Origin: Triplophysa rosa
Taxonomy: Eukaryota; Chordata; Actinopteri; Cypriniformes; Nemacheilidae
Direction: 5' to 3'
Length of the DNA: 64,000 bases
Assembly (NCBI RefSeq): GCF_024868665.1
Contig: NC_079910.1
Location: forward strand, 15,128,902-15,192,901
Under the pieces are notes generated by a model, which saw only the letters and a list, made by a program, of their open reading frames with translations, was not told the DNA's origin and searched no databases. The translations under genes and the position numbers were made by a program. This document shows positions 30,881-42,537 of the stretch, in pieces (position 1 is the stretch's first letter; each line of letters opens with the position of its first letter).

Positions 30881-32920
30881 AAGATGATCTACAGTAAGTA
30901 GCAACTTCAACATTCCAGATATGTTCTATAGAATAGATGATAATAACTTATGGGTACACTGTAATGGACTTTTAATTTGTGTTTAAAATTGCTTCAGTAT
31001 ATTTGGAAAATTAAAAAGTTAAAACAGATGACTGTTGCACCACCCAGACGGCGCAGATTATTTTATTTTCTTGCTTTTTAAAATCAAATCACTTATATGA
31101 ACCATAACCTGCCTTTGGTAACACGTTTTTTGGACAGCTGTGGTTTTCACTTCTTAAAACTGTCATGAATCAAGAATTTAGACAACATTTAAACAATCAA
31201 GTTACTCTAGAATCACATGGGAGACTCAAACATTCATCCAGTTCATCATAAACCTCACAACATGTGCACATAAAAAAAACTGTCATCTCACCTGACATGC
31301 TTTCACCAAGACAGTACAGACAATCTAAACAAAAAAAATGAGACACAAAGAAGTATAACATTAATAAACAGATATCATCAAAATATAATCAATTAATAAT
31401 AAACAAATTGAAAAATTGCTATCATCCTTTTAAGTCTTCATTATCAATTTACCAATTCTTACTGTATATACAGTAATTGATTTATGAAGTACTCAAATGA
31501 TTATTGTCATATTTGTCACAACAGAATCAATTTGTGAATCAACATGCTTTAGAATCAAAACTGTCTACATCCAAACAAATTCGAAAAATATGTTCTACTC
31601 TTTGTAATAATTTGCATAATGGGGAGTACATGGGATTGAAACCTGTTCTGAACAAGCTCTTTTAAATAGGTGTGAAACTCACGATGATCCATCACATTGT
31701 TCTGATGTTTATCTTCATTATTATGTCCTGTGGGCAAGACTGAGAATAGACATTTGAGATTCTGTAGACCCTCAGGTGGGGGTCTACTTTCAGTGTGAGT
31801 GTCAGGATTCTGAACATAGTCGGACCTGTGACTTCTGATGGTCCTGACAAACACTTGAAATGATTTGGTATGCCTTTATGCATTTTGTAAAATATTATAT
31901 ACACGTGCTGTTAAAAAATTGTAAATCAGTCAGTTAACACAAATGAAAGTCATTTTAGGGGTCACGGCAAGCTTTTTGTCTCATATACTGTACAGCTTCG
32001 GAAGACAACACTCCAAAATTAATTTCCTTTTTTTTAATTACTATTCATAGGTACATGTAAAATGATCGTTTTTGTTTCATTCCATGAATTAGTGATAACA
32101 TTTCTCTAAAATTCCAAGTGAAAATATTTGCATTTATTTGCAGAAAATTTAAATGGGACAAAGTGGTCAAAATAACAAAAAAGATTAAATGTTTGCAGAT
32201 CATGAATAATGCAAAGAAAACTATTTCATATTCATGTTTTAACATCACGGTACTGTTTTTACATGTATTTTAGCAGGAGTTTATGTTATTCCTGAGGTTT
32301 GTTTCTGTTGAAATTATCACAATAGATGCAGAAATGCTGATTCAAAGCCTGGTCTTGTGTGGTCTCTTAATTCTGTCAGCGGCTGTATTTCACTTGGCAG
32401 TAATGTTGATGAAATCCCATAACATTTTTATTTTAGAGGCATTGCTTGAGTGTGTATGTTAGGCTAAATTCCATCACACCTGCTATGTGACACTAGGTCA
32501 GATCACTGTGATGCGCATTATCAGCGTGAAAAAGATGGAGTATTTGTAACTTAAAAGTTGGGTTTTATTTGTTTACTGCCGTCAGATGCATGTGCTGTAA
32601 AACCCCAGATGCTGGGTGCAATGCGTTATTCATATTTGGGTGAACTACCCCTTTAAGATATGATAATGAATATGATCCAAGTGTATGATCGCTTAATGAA
32701 TGTGTTTTGGGAATTTGGCTATTGAAAGCTGTTCCCGAGTTATTCAAATGAAGATTGAACGCAAAGACTTTTTTGCTAAACGAGATTCAAAGATCTAAGT
32801 CAGTAAAATGATCTAATCTTCCCACCACTGTTTCACACTGGTCCCGGGCCAACCTTAATATTGCTGAGCTGTGTTGTGATTTCCTAAATTCTTTCCTAAA
32901 TATATGAAAAAATACAATAA
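30881..32920. other. Intergenic, no gene recognised
   Basis: AT-rich, with only short unsupported frames. A stray MITE right arm (GGGTGAACTACCCCTTTAA) sits at about 32638-32656 without a partner. Confidence 0.35.
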
Positions 32921-32924
32921 TTTG

Positions 32925-33305
32925 TTTCTATGGTACTCAATGGTGCCCCAGAAATGTAAATTGCTAACATTCTTCCAAATATCTTTTGTGTGACCAAGAT
33001 GTCTTTTTAAAGTTAGTACAGAGAAAGCAATACTGGCCCTTACTTTTTCTTCTTAAAGGGATAGTTCACCCCAAAATGAAAATTCTGTCATGAATTACTC
33101 ACCCTCAAGTTGTTTCAAACCTGTTTTTTTGTTCAATTGAACACAAAGGAAGATATTTGGAAGAATGTTAGCAATTTACATTTCTGGGGCACCATTGAGT
33201 ACCATAGAAAGAATGATTGTATTTTGTTATATATTTAGGAAAGAATGTAGGAAAACAAACAGTTCTAAGGTACTGTTTTAAAAGTCAATGGTGCCCCAGA
33301 TGGCT
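32925..33305. mobile_element. AGGGATAG-family MITE pieces
   Basis: A partial arm at 32925-33000 is followed by a fuller copy that begins TTAA at 33053 and AGGGATAGTTCACCC. The right side is incomplete (it ends in GTCAATGGTGCCCCAGA), so this is a truncated or rearranged copy. Confidence 0.6.
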
Positions 33306-34363
33306 GAAGCCAAAGAATATCTAGAAACAATCCAGATGCCAAAGAAATTTTAATGGCAGGTGTAAACGGTGCCTAGGACTTCTACTGCATCACTGCGAAA
33401 CCTCCATTTCCGCAAAACACTACACTGATAAGGTGTTGGCAGAACCCAATCATAATCCAGTATTTTTACATGAAAGATTTTGGGAGTTTTAAACACTGAA
33501 GAGTCACTTTAAAGGAGGATATGAGATTCTATAGCTTTAATGGTTCCCACCACCTGCTTTGTGTTTTCGTGGCCCCTGAAGCTAAAGGCTAGGGACATGT
33601 GATTTATAAACATGTTATTTTTGATCCCTGGATCATTTGCTCATTACATTTACACTCTTCAAACAAGTTTGTAAGGACATAACGGTGAGTAAATGATAAA
33701 AAAATTGTTTTTGATCTCTTTGAAGGCCTGCAGAATCTGATTTAACAAAAACAAGGAAAACAAAAATTAGCGCGCTATTAGCTATTTGACATGAGATGAC
33801 AGCAGAACAATAGAAAAATAGTCTTCCAGCTAGACTTGTATCTGTAAAGCATCAGTTTCCAGAAGCATTAAAAAGACCTTTCGTAAATCTGAAATACAGT
33901 AGACTTCATGTAACTGGTGTGACACTAAAGCTTTCACAAACAGCTAATTTTACTGTAGGCCAATGGGAGGGTGGCATCCAAGCAGTGCCACAGGCCAAAC
34001 ATGAATTTTCCTTTGTAATGAGCCATGTTCATATCAACAGTGTGAAGCCTGTAGCATTTATGAGGGAAAGCCTCCAGTCAAATCAACCAGAAAGTTATGG
34101 GAACTTTAAACGTTGCAAGATGCTTAAACAAATAAAGCAAAGTTTTGATAGCGTCTCATTTATTTTCATCTAGTTTAGCAGAATTTTATGCAAAGAAACT
34201 ATTGGTATATGCCAAGACAGCAGTCGATTGGCAGAATTAATATTTTTGCAATAGTGCTTCAATACGCAGGTGCAATTTTCCAATAACTGGGATTCAACAT
34301 TCTGTGCAACCCAGTAAAACCCTATTTTCTCTCCTATTTCTTCTTATTTAAAGCTCCACTGCA

Positions 34364-34563
34364 TTAAAGGGATATTTCACCCAAAATTGAAAATGAAAGT
34401 CAACGAATAGTCAATAGTGGCCAAGAACTGTTTGGTTACAAGCATTCTTCCAAATATCTTTCTTTGTGTTCATCAGAACAAAGACATTTATACAGATTTG
34501 GAACAACTCGAGGGGGAGTAAATGATGACAGAATTTTCATTTTTGGCTGAACTGTTCCTTTAA
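34364..34563. mobile_element. Internally deleted TTAA MITE
   Basis: TTAA then AGGGATATTTCACCC at the left, and GGCTGAACTGTTCCT then TTAA at the right. Most of the left arm is missing, which leaves a copy of about 200 bp. Confidence 0.7.
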
Positions 34564-34620
34564 GGAATGAATGAAGGTAATCAGACTCTGCATCATATGA
34601 TATAAAAATGTTATGTTACT

Positions 34621-35451
34621 CTGTAAACCCGGATAAGTTGGCAATATTCAAAATAATTGAGGCAACGAGTTTAAGAGGTTCTTGCTTTGAATAAGCAGAA
34701 CTTTCAAATTTTGATTACTGTTAAAGTTCTTAATAAGTCTTAGTAAGTGTGATTTAAATATTTCATTCATTCTTCTTATGAAATTATGTACACAAAACTA
34801 ATTTTTATGTACACAAATATGTATTTTTAAGGTAAATAAACTCAATTATTTCAGTTTCTTTATTTTACATATTTATTAGTCTTAATGTGCATAAATCAAA
34901 TACCTTGACTTATGCAACCCAAAATGAGCAAGAAGAGACTAATCTCAGAACTGGAATTAGCACAGTCATTGCTCGCTGATAACATGTCACATGTAGCCTC
35001 CACACCCTAAGCACATGCACCACTCTTCTGAACAATGGTAACAACAAAACTGAAAAAAAACCCTCTTCTAAATTTGCTAGATATGTGAACATTAAACACT
35101 TACAAGTCTTTGATTTCACTAAAAAACACATAAAGTAATCATATTTTAATATACTCTCCTAATGCTCTCTGACGCAAAGTATGCTGGGGATTGGAAATCC
35201 TTCTCGACCAATTGTGTCTAATTAACATGTTTCAACGAAGTAAATTTAACAAGGAGCAAATTTTGTTTTGAGTTTTAGTCAAAACTTCAAGTTAATCAAA
35301 AATCAATTTAACATCAAATGAATCATTAAACTTTACTCAAAAGTAAAATTGTGTTTCAGGAACATAAATAATTTAAGTAACTTTTTTTAAATATAAATTT
35401 AAGTTTACCTTACTTAATCTGTTTGATTATTTTGAGCATTTGGGTTTACAG
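34621..35451. mobile_element. DNA element with CTGTAAACCC inverted ends
   Basis: It starts CTGTAAACCC followed shortly by AAAATAATTGA, and ends TGATTATTTTGAGCATTTGG then GTTTACAG. These ends are inverted and imperfect. The interior of about 830 bp is AT-rich without coding capacity. Target duplication is unclear. A TA precedes the left end. Confidence 0.5.
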
Positions 35452-36800
35452 TTGCGCAGGTTTATTTCTTTGGTATTGTAAAACTTACCTAAAGAGTTTT
35501 TTCTAGAGTCTGTTGCCAATTCTTTTGTTCCTGGAGGTCTGCAGACAAAAGACACAACAAATAAACACTTTGATGTAGTAAACTAAATGTCGAGCAAATG
35601 CACAACATTTCTTGTCAGTGCAGGCCTGACAAATTTTCATACTAGCACTTGTTCTGTTGCTCTAAAAACATTGCGAAAAGTGCTTATATTAACTAATTAA
35701 TTAAATTCAAATTTAATGTAAGTTTGCTGGTTATGAAAAAATATCTTATTATTACAAATAAAACAATTGATTTTGTAACAAATGTAGGTGTTTTTACTAA
35801 TGTTTCTGGATTTTCCTGGGTAATGTGACAATTTGGGTCTAAGGTAATTTAATTCATAGCATTCATCTCCAAATTCATCATTTACAGTACATGTTAACAT
35901 ATTTGTTAATAATTTCTATAAAATTACATTTAAAGTAAACAAAAAAATACACAACTCATAATCTTGAACAATTTTTAATGTATTTCATTAAGAATTTGAT
36001 CCGTCAGGAACTAAATAACAGAACAGACCTAAACCTAAAAAGTCTTTTTACCTGGAGTCTCTGGAGGATTTTGTTGATTTGTCTGATATTTTATGTGTGC
36101 AGCAGGTGAACGAAGTAAGGTTTGTGTTTTTAAAATTCCTTCTATAACTGTTTGTCAAAAGGGTTGCAACACAATACAGTCAACTTTATTTGTCAATGCT
36201 ATACAGACAGCTTAGTGTTTCTGTAAAAACAGTATATTTTCCAGAAGTGAAAAATATTTATTAGCCAAGCCAACTAGATCTGCACCCTAACTGCCTACCA
36301 AGATCTTGGGAATATTCATTAGACAAATTAAAAACATTGCAAGAGCTTTCTTGTGTAGTAGCGCCACATAGGGTACTGAATAAGATAACCACATCAAAAG
36401 ATTTCTAATTTCATTTGGTCATATTTACTGTGAATAATAACAGGATGATATCGCCATCTTGTGGAAAAGATGGTTAAGACTTCATAAAACTAAGGTTGTC
36501 TTAGTGCTGTCAAGATTTTTAAAAGGCAGTGAGCTAATGATTATGAAATGTTAACTGCTTTATGAGACCCAGTAGTGATCTTAAAATGTAATACATCTGT
36601 ACAACGGATGCCATCTAAATCTTAACATTCCTGACCACTAATTCATGCAAGCACTGCAGCACAATATCAAAAATACTTTTACACATTGCCTCTTCATGTA
36701 CTTAATATGCCTATTACCCAATTCCTGTAACAGGCTTTTTGAGAGGTATGTGTTCAAAAACATTGAAATGTTGTGTTTTTTGTGTTTTTGTGTACTGTTC
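35452..36800. other. Intergenic, no gene recognised
   Basis: AT-rich non-coding sequence. No convincing exon or complete transposon was seen. Confidence 0.35.
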
Positions 36801-37376
36801 TGTCATGATTCTGCCTCATCATCTCATGTCTTTCTTGGTCTCGTGTCAGAATCATGACAGAGCCTCATGTTTTCTGTGGAGAGAGGCATGTTTTTGTTGA
36901 TTCTGACATAGCATGCACTCTCTCTGGTCTCGTCTTCGGCCCGTCACTCTCGTTTCCTCGTTTAGCTTTCCATTAGTGTTTCATTCCCGACACCTGTCCC
37001 TTGTTAATTATCCTTTGTTAGATCCCCTATTAAATGTCATTGTGTCTACTGTCCTGTGCTCATTCGTTTCACTTCTTTGCTATGTTTGCTATGTCTCCTT
37101 GTCTCTTGCCTTGGATGTTTACTTGTTACCCCGCCTTGTCTATTTGGATTACCTTGTCGTGTTTCATACCGTGTTATTAGTTAGTCTTGTCCCTGTCATT
37201 ATAGCGTAAATCTAGTTTTCTTGTTTTCTTATTTTGTCCCCCTCGTGGGAAGTGTTTGTTTCTAGTTCGTGTTTTGTTATAGTTTTCCCCATTGTGGGTG
37301 TTTTGATTGATTGTTATTAAAGTTAAGTGTTTTTTGCATCGCTGCCTACGCTTGGGTTCTTTCCCCGATCCTGACA
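36801..37376 (+). mobile_element. LTR of a retrotransposon
   Basis: It begins TGTCATGATTCTGCC and ends CCGATCCTGACA, the TG...CA form of an LTR with inverted TGTCA/TGACA tips. An AT-rich region with TTATTAAAG lies near its 3' part. It is directly followed by a gag-like frame in the same orientation, so this is the 5' LTR of a truncated element. The related LTR at 38380-38776 is in the opposite orientation. Confidence 0.6.
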
Positions 37377-37412
37377 TAACGAACGAGTCACAATAGAACC
37401 CAGCAGGCAGTA

Positions 37413-37700
37413 ATGGACAGTGCTCGAGCCTCCCTGCGGTCCCACCAGGCCCACCTGCTATTTGGGCTACGTCAGGGGGATCGCGGGGTTCGGGATTTCT
37501 CCCGGGAGTTTGTGGCGGCAGCGAGGGAGACTGAGTTCGGTGAGGCAGAACTCAAGGTTATTTATAACAGCTGCCTCACCGAACCCCTCAGGCGGACGGA
37601 GGTGGAGATGTTGAGGCCCCTGTGGTTGGGGGACATGATCAGGTTCGTGATCAACCGGGACGACTCCTGGCCTTCAGTGCAAGTGCTCCTTTTCTGTTTG
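37413..37700 (+). pseudogene. Truncated retrotransposon gag fragment
   Basis: An ATG 37 bp after the LTR opens about 90 codons of gag-like sequence. It contains FSREFVAAARETEFGEAELK and YNSCLTEPLRR, a pattern typical of Ty3/Gypsy-type capsid regions in fish. After DSWP (about 37675) the reading becomes unrelated sequence. No protease, reverse transcriptase or integrase follows, and no 3' LTR was found downstream in the same orientation. The GC content is higher than in its surroundings. Confidence 0.6.
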
Positions 37701-38079
37701 TATCCCGTTTCTGTTCTGACATTGTTTCAATGTTGATTTTTGGTTAGAAAGGTCAGTATCGGTCGTCAATCAAATTTCGAATAAACCTTCACAATTTATA
37801 CAGATAAAACATTGATTCAATATCGAAACAGGGGTTTTAACATAACTATGTCGCATTCAAGTGGTTGTGGCTAGAAGGGATACAGCTATGTATATTTTAA
37901 TAATATTTATATTTTAGAATAGTATATAATATTATTGGATAAATTAATATTATTATAAATCATTTTATTACGTTTTAGTAAGAAGTTTGTTTACAAAATT
38001 TATATTTTATTAATATTTTCACTGTAACAATGTATACTAACGTTCTCCAAGCCATGGCTTTCTGATCTTGATGAGATTA

Positions 38080-38113
38080 TGACGTCATAAAGCGCGTTCC
38101 ATCTACCTATAAG
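38080..38113 (+). promoter_or_regulatory. CRE plus TATA-like box of the 38-40.5 kb locus
   Basis: A perfect cAMP-response element TGACGTCA (38080-38087) is followed 20 bp later by CTATAAGC (38107-38114). The spacing suits a promoter starting transcription near 38140 on the plus strand. The first downstream ATG (38183) opens only a short frame. CRE/TATA promoters are common in germ-cell genes, but tissue specificity here is inference. Confidence 0.5.
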
Positions 38114-38289
38114 CTGCTGCCTCACAGTAGTCATCGTGGGTTTGAGTTCGGCGGAGACGGTTGAGTGTTGAGCTTGTGAGAGATGAAGACTTTTCGAGTG
38201 CGAGTGCTTTTCACTGCAAATTCTCTCAGTTTAAAAATGTTTGAATGTTTGCTGAAACAGTATTAAAAGTATTTTTCTTGTATGATTAG

Positions 38290-40416
38290 GCGTAGATCCC
38301 CTCCCTCGGGCTTCATTAAAAGACCGGAGTGCCCTGTTAGACAAGCTTCACCACCTCAGTGAGTTGAACAGATTCGTTCTGTCATGATCGTGGAAATGAG
38401 GACTCAGGTGCAGACAACGGTGGATGGAAACACAGGTTTATTTACACAAAACACAAAGCAAAACACCCTCGAGGGGGATAAAACAGACGAGGCAAGGCAA
38501 CTAACTAAACTACATGAAACTTAGACAGGACTAAACTAACTACACACACAAGACTAGGCAGAGCAAAACGTAACACTTACAATGACGAGGAACACTGAGA
38601 ACACGAGGTAATCCAAACAGTACAAAACAGTACAAAGTGGCACAAAACGAATCAACACAAGACAAGAGACACGAGGTCAATATATAGGAGAATACAAATG
38701 AGGGATAATTAAGGCTTTGTCATGACTCTGCCACAAGATCAAGAATTACATGACATAGGGAGGCAGAATCATGACACTCTCAGTTTATAAATGTTTGAAT
38801 GTTTGCCAAAACAGTATACACTTCTTTGTATTTTTAGTTGTAGATCTCCTCCTTTGGGCTCTACTCCTTCTGACTTCTTTAAAAGGCCAGAGCCACCTGT
38901 CACAAAAGCTTCACCACCTCAGTGAGTTGAAAAAACTGTCTCAGTTTATAAATGTTCAAATGTTTGCAGGAACGGTAATTGATAAACCTTTCTTTGTATT
39001 ATTAGGCATCAATCTCCTCCCTTGGGCTTCATTCAAAAGTTGAGGGCTCCACCTCTTCAGTGAGTTGAACAAATTCTCTCAATTTATAAATGTTTGAATG
39101 TTTGCAGAAACGATACTTAATATACATTTCTTTGCATTTTTAGTCGTAGATCTGCTCCCTCGGATTCCTTTAAAAGATCAGATCCCCCTGCTGCCAAAGG
39201 TTTACCTCAGTGAGTTGAACAAATTCTCTCAGTTTATAAATGTTCAAATGTTTGATGAAACGGGACTTAAAGTGTTTTTTTTTGTGTATTTTTAGACATC
39301 AAGATTCTCCCACAAGCTCCTCGACAGTAAATGGAGTGAGCCCATGAGAAGAACAGAAGAACGCTACTGCAAAGAGTACAGTATCGATGTTCCGTATTTT
39401 TCAAAACTAATGATTTCAGTCATTGGATGTGTTATTCATCTTCTCAACAGCTTTTCCACAGAGGCAGGAGGTCAGGAGCTCTTTGAGGACAGGCTGCAGT
39501 GTTGAAGATCTTTGTAAGATGTTGGCTAGACTGCACCTGTCTGAAAAGCCAAGCTCCTGTCCAACATCAAACAGGCCGAAGCCTCTTCTTCGTCAGGCCA
39601 CTTTTGTTTTTAAAGTACAACCAACATTTGGTAAGTTGTTTTATTTTGTCTGACCAACAGTTTCAGCACTCTTTTATTTTTTAATACTGTTTTGAAAATC
39701 TTCTCAACAGGTTTTACACAACATTATACGCTGGCTCGACAAGAGATGTGGACAAAAGCCCCTGCCCCACCTACACCAGCTCCTGCACCTGAATAAGTTA
39801 AACAAATTCTCTCAGTTTTAGCATTGTGATATCTCCTTCACAACTCCTTCCTGGTGGAACATTCTTCCTAACTCAGTCTGGTCAATCACATCTCTCACAA
39901 CATTCAAAAAACTACTTAAAACCCATGTCTTCTGTGAATACTTGACAGACAAAAAAAAAAAAAAACCCTCTCTCCTTCTCTCAACAGGTATTGGTCTAGC
40001 TTTCGCTGAAACTAGTAACTTTGTATTGGCACCTATTGTATTATTGCTCCTGATTGACATACTGTATCGCTTATTGCTCCCTGAACTCTCTGTAAGTCGC
40101 TTTGGATAAAAGCGTCTGCTAAATGACTAAATGTAAATTATATTAACACTGCCCATGTAAAAAAATACAGACAGCAAATTACTTATTATTTGATGTTTTG
40201 CAGAAACTGTATTTCTGTTTCTATTTGTAGGCATTCACCTGCTCCCCACCCTAAGCCCGAGCCCTTTCTCCCGGACAAAAAGCTCTGCGGCAAACGTCTG
40301 AGTCGTTCAGCTGACAAGTACAGTCATATGAGACCCATAAACATTAATAATCACAATTTAAGAAGTGTTGTTTATTATAATTGTACTTAAAGTTTATTTG
40401 TTGTTTTTGCAGCTAA
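38290..40416 (+). CDS. Unrecognised gene made of tandemly duplicated small exons
   Basis: I do not recognise this gene. Predicted exons: 38290-38358, 38838-38921, 39006-39059, 39144-39209, 39296-39335, 39462-39630, 39711-39796 (stop TAA), with further candidate exons at 40231-40317 and 40413-40416. Each is bounded by AG and GT except the donor of exon 39711. The first four are 69, 84, 54 and 66 bp, all divisible by three and all phase 2. They encode related Ser/Pro/Lys/Arg-rich segments (RRSPPSGF, CRSPPLGS, HQSPPLGF, RRSAPSDS). The intervening introns are copies too (TTCTCTCAGTTTATAAATGT). Exon 39462 encodes a distinct segment with SVEDLCKMLARLHLSEK, and exon 39711 ends APPTPAPAPE. The initiator codon is not resolved, because the ATG at 38183 does not join in phase. 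It could be a young lineage-specific gene or a decaying one. Confidence 0.4.
38380..38776 (-). mobile_element. Solo LTR inside the tandem-exon array
   Basis: The minus strand starts TGTCATGATTCTGCCTC and ends ACGATCATGACA, 397 bp, with AATAAACC near its 3' part. It interrupts the intron between the first two exon copies. The intron sequence resumes immediately with CTCTCAGTTTATAAATG. The flanking 5 bp (CGTTC / CTCTC) match only partly, so the target duplication is decayed. No internal retroviral-type genes remain. Confidence 0.65.
39821..40140 (+). mobile_element. Retroposon with conserved fish SINE/LINE tail
   Basis: It is inserted in the intron copy after exon 39711. The left part is a Pro/Thr/Ser-poor non-coding body with an A-tract (39951-39965). 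The right end is the conserved AAGTCGCTTTGGATAAAAGC tail followed by GTCTGCTAAATGACTAAATG. The host intron resumes near 40185 (TTTGATGTTTTGCAGAAAC). Confidence 0.55.
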
Positions 40417-40497
40417 AGAGCCGGGATGCACCTCAAATGACGCCAGTATACAGCAAATAGCTGAAACAGAGAAGCAGCAAAAAAACTATAAATAATG

Positions 40498-40503
40498 AAT
40501 AAA
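40498..40503 (+). terminator. AATAAA after the tandem-exon locus
   Basis: A canonical polyadenylation signal lies 80 bp after the TAA reached if exons 40231 and 40413 are spliced in. It closes the CRE/TATA-to-AATAAA unit at 2.4 kb. Confidence 0.45.
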
Positions 40504-40509
40504 TTAAAT

Positions 40510-41910
40510 GCTCTTTAAAATTGCAAGAATAGTTTATTTCTAAATTCAGCCATAATGTACTTCATAGAGGACAAAGCACGATTCAGGTGATCAAACCATT
40601 ATTTCTGCATAACTTCATCATAACAATCCCAAACTTTAATTTAACACAGAGCAGGAACAGACTACCCATGTGATATTGCTAAACTCAAAGGTCTTCTAAA
40701 TCATCAAAAGTTCAGAGATTATGCCCATTATAAACAATGGAAAACTTGCTTTACTACTTACTAAGTTTCCGTTCTCTTCAGGGTAAAGTTAACTAGTCTT
40801 CTTGTGTAGTGATGCAGTGCTTTTAGCGCACCTGACAGAGCTCTCATTCTTTAAGTGTGCCCAGCACCATTTTCATATTAACGCTATGCATTATCTTATT
40901 TTCACTTTATTTGAATGGTTTTCATATGGTGTATTTTATATATTTCAACACTAGGGAATGTTTTTAATTAAAATTGTTCATAGAGTATTACTTTTACTTG
41001 TGATACTTGACTGTTGTGCTTTATTTTGCATTGCTTTTCATAACCAACTTTAAACCTGTTTTTCTCAAAATTACGTTTCTGAAAATCATAGCGATCAGCC
41101 AACTTCGGATAACCATAACTTTTGTTGCATACAAGGTAGAAACAAAATAAAATGTTTCGGAAAAGTCTGGAACCCAGCTTTCATATGATATCGAAATCTG
41201 AAATACAGTATGTACAATTTCACCATGTGTTGGTTTTTCCCACATCGCATCAAATATACCATAAAATGTTCATCCAACCATTGCATCCGGTCAGAATGCA
41301 ATGACAGGATATCCCACTTGTCTGTCAAATGATGTATTTGCATATACTGCCGCGCACGCTGCTCACGCAGGTGATCTTCAATCATGATGTCGATCATGTG
41401 TTTAGGAGGAGGCGTAGCTTTAGAGAGCGCTCTGATGGGAAGGTGGGATCTCATGCTCAATGCTAGCTTGCTATAATGTTAGCCTCTCTGAAATCGCCTA
41501 TTCATATTCATTTAATGTGTTAACACAAATAATGCACGTTTATTACTTGTAATAGAAACAACCCTGTCACTGTGTTTTGAGCAATTGTTTGGGTAAAGTT
41601 TATGAATCAATAATAAATCTGCATTAAAGGCTGCCACAAATTGTTTTAAAAAGAAATGAGCGTAAAAGCAACTTTGCTTTATTTTTTGATGGCATTTTTT
41701 GCTGCATTTGTGAGCTCTGTGAATCTCATTTACCATGTGTTGTATATGTTATCATTCATGTCTATGCAACCAATGATTCAATTACTATTAAAGCATAAAA
41801 TTCCTCATGGATCTAGTCACTTATTTTTACCTTGAAAATGTTGAGATTACCTGAAACAGTTTAGTCCACTTATGAAGTTAAACTGAACCCCTATTCGTCA
41901 GTAAATTCTT
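40510..41910. other. Intergenic, no gene supported
   Basis: The largest frame (41095-41460, minus, 121 codons) has no recognisable domain, no splice context and overlaps sequence that looks like an old repeat. The remainder is AT-rich. Confidence 0.35.
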
Positions 41911-41916
41911 TCTCTG

Positions 41917-42045
41917 TTCCTGTGGCTCAGTGGTTGTTGGAGCATTGGGTTAGTAGCATAAAAGGTTGTGAGCTTGATTCCAAGGGAACACATAATAAAA
42001 ATGTATGTCCTGACTGCACTGTAAATCACTGTGTTTGGCTGACTG
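41917..42045 (+). mobile_element. tRNA-derived SINE fragment
   Basis: CTGTGGCTCAGTGGTTGTTGG resembles an A box with the tRNA 5' end, and TTGTGAGCTTGATTCCAAGG resembles a B box. The tail is worn. It is not a functional tRNA gene. Confidence 0.55.
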
Positions 42046-42537
42046 CAGACAGGAACTGATATTTGGATTATCATACAAAATAGTGCATGTTAGATCTTCA
42101 GGTTGACTCTTGTTTTGAAAATAGATGACACTGGCTATGTTCATTCTGCTGAGAAACGTGCCCACTGTAGTCATATGGCAACACTACATCATGTTTAGAC
42201 TGCGATACCAAGCTCAGCCACTAGATGTCAATGTCCCATACGGTTTCTAAATGTTACAGGACCCGTTTAACAAATTGTTTATTTAATAAAATTAACATAC
42301 AACAAAATTCAACAAGTCGTTTAGCCTATTTAATACAATTATTATACAATAAAATAATCAAATAAATTAATATTAACATAAATTAAATAAAATATAAATA
42401 GTTATATTATTAGGCACTACCCAGACCGATAAACAAACATAGACCGGAACTTAACTGCAGTCCAGGTGCGCGTCCGATGAAACAATCTATTGTATGGTCT
42501 TTGCTGAAGTGTAGCTCAATGAAATGTTTGCTAGTTT

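Noticed and set aside
38183..38265. ATG at 38183 as the start of the tandem-exon gene
   Set aside because: The available GT donors after it (at 38198 and 38204) leave phase 0, and in that phase the next exon begins GCG TAG. The start was therefore left unresolved.
41095..41460. 121-codon minus-strand ORF
   Set aside because: It has no recognisable domain, splice context or promoter, and its sequence looks like an old dispersed repeat.
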